A stretch of 41,155 nt of DNA from Klebsiella sp. BIGb0407 (lineage in GTDB: Bacteria; Pseudomonadota; Gammaproteobacteria; Enterobacterales; Enterobacteriaceae): assembly GCF_024807845.1 (NCBI RefSeq), contig NZ_JANUEQ010000015.1, positions 1 through 41,155 on the forward strand, in the 5' to 3' direction. A model generated the notes under the pieces. That model ran no database searches. It worked only from the letters and a program-made list of their open reading frames with translations, and was not told the origin of the DNA. Both the position numbers and the translations under genes were made by a program. Every line of letters starts with the position of its first letter. Position 1 is the stretch's first letter. This document shows, piece by piece, positions 41,087 through 41,155 of this stretch.

Positions 41087-41155
41087 ATATACCCAAAATA
41101 ATTCAAGTTACAGGAAGGCGGCAAGAGAACGAATCCCGATGAGCTTACACAAGTA
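41087..41155. repeat. Same repeat, copy 2, cut by the window edge
   Basis: Begins TATATACCCAAAATAATTCA, then AGTTACAGGAAGGCGGCAAG, and reaches ATCCCGATGAGCTTACACAAGTA (41133-41155), which matches copy 1 (41007-41029) at 22 of 23 positions, 126 bp away, in the same orientation. The end of copy 1 and the start of copy 2 are inverted relative to each other (CCTGTAGCTTGAA / TTCAAGTTACAGG). Confidence 0.65.

Noticed and set aside
40927-41124. 65-codon minus-strand ORF upstream of dapF
   Set aside because: It lies inside the dispersed repeat and its frame is an accident of that repeat; no ribosome site and no recognisable protein features.

Overview
This 41.2 kb window is a stretch of an Enterobacterales chromosome. 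Gene content and order closely follow the Escherichia coli segment from rrnA/hemG to dapF, read in the opposite direction. Nearly all proteins are recognisable one-to-one relatives of E. coli proteins, often of identical length (TrkH 483, PepQ 443, FadA 387, RfaH 162, UbiB 546, UbiE 251, Udp 253, MetR 317, RecQ 609, CorA 316, UvrD 720, DapF 274 residues). It is not E. coli: hemB lies beside rfaH/tatD and is of the Mg-type; pldA, rhtC, yigG/yigF and a dapF-proximal lptM are absent; and the right edge carries a dispersed intergenic repeat that I remember from genera such as Serratia and Yersinia. I would place it among the non-E. coli Enterobacterales (Yersiniaceae/Hafniaceae-like), without naming a species.

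Layout: (1) 1-4111, minus strand: pepQ-yigZ-trkH-hemG, running into a textbook rrn P1 promoter at the left edge, so an rRNA operon should begin just outside the window. (2) 4112-7736: FadR-controlled fadBA. (3) 7749-10674: fre and ubiD (minus) back to back with rfaH (plus). (4) 10699-17354, minus: ubiE-ubiJ-ubiB-tatA-tatB-tatC-tatD-hemB, a ubiquinone, Tat-export and haem block closed by a strong terminator. (5) 17488-20112: rmuC, then a divergent accessory pair (HTH-cupin regulator plus GNAT acetyltransferase) behind a perfect 18-bp inverted repeat. (6) 20125-25460: udp/dlhH with two CRP-type sites, then the divergent metE/metR pair with MetJ- and MetR-type sites. (7) 25348-32561: yigM, yigL, pldB, rhtB, recQ, yigI, rarD. 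(8) 32562-34206: an AT-rich accessory pocket with an Rpn-family nuclease gene and a small unknown ORF. (9) 34207-41155: corA, uvrD (LexA box upstream), yigB, xerC, yigA, dapF, then repeats.

The most interesting item is the Rpn gene (32923-33861). It carries a PD-(D/E)XK nuclease core and a variable C-terminal domain with four-residue repeats encoded by a perfect 12-bp tandem repeat. Rpn genes of this architecture have been described as nested toxin-antitoxin, anti-phage genes, in which the C-terminal part (RpnS) is also made separately; candidate internal starts are present here. Other points worth checking are the HTH-cupin/GNAT pair with its operator-like palindrome, the 113-bp convergent coding overlap of metR and yigM, the long structured corA leader, and the tandem repeats upstream of dapF.
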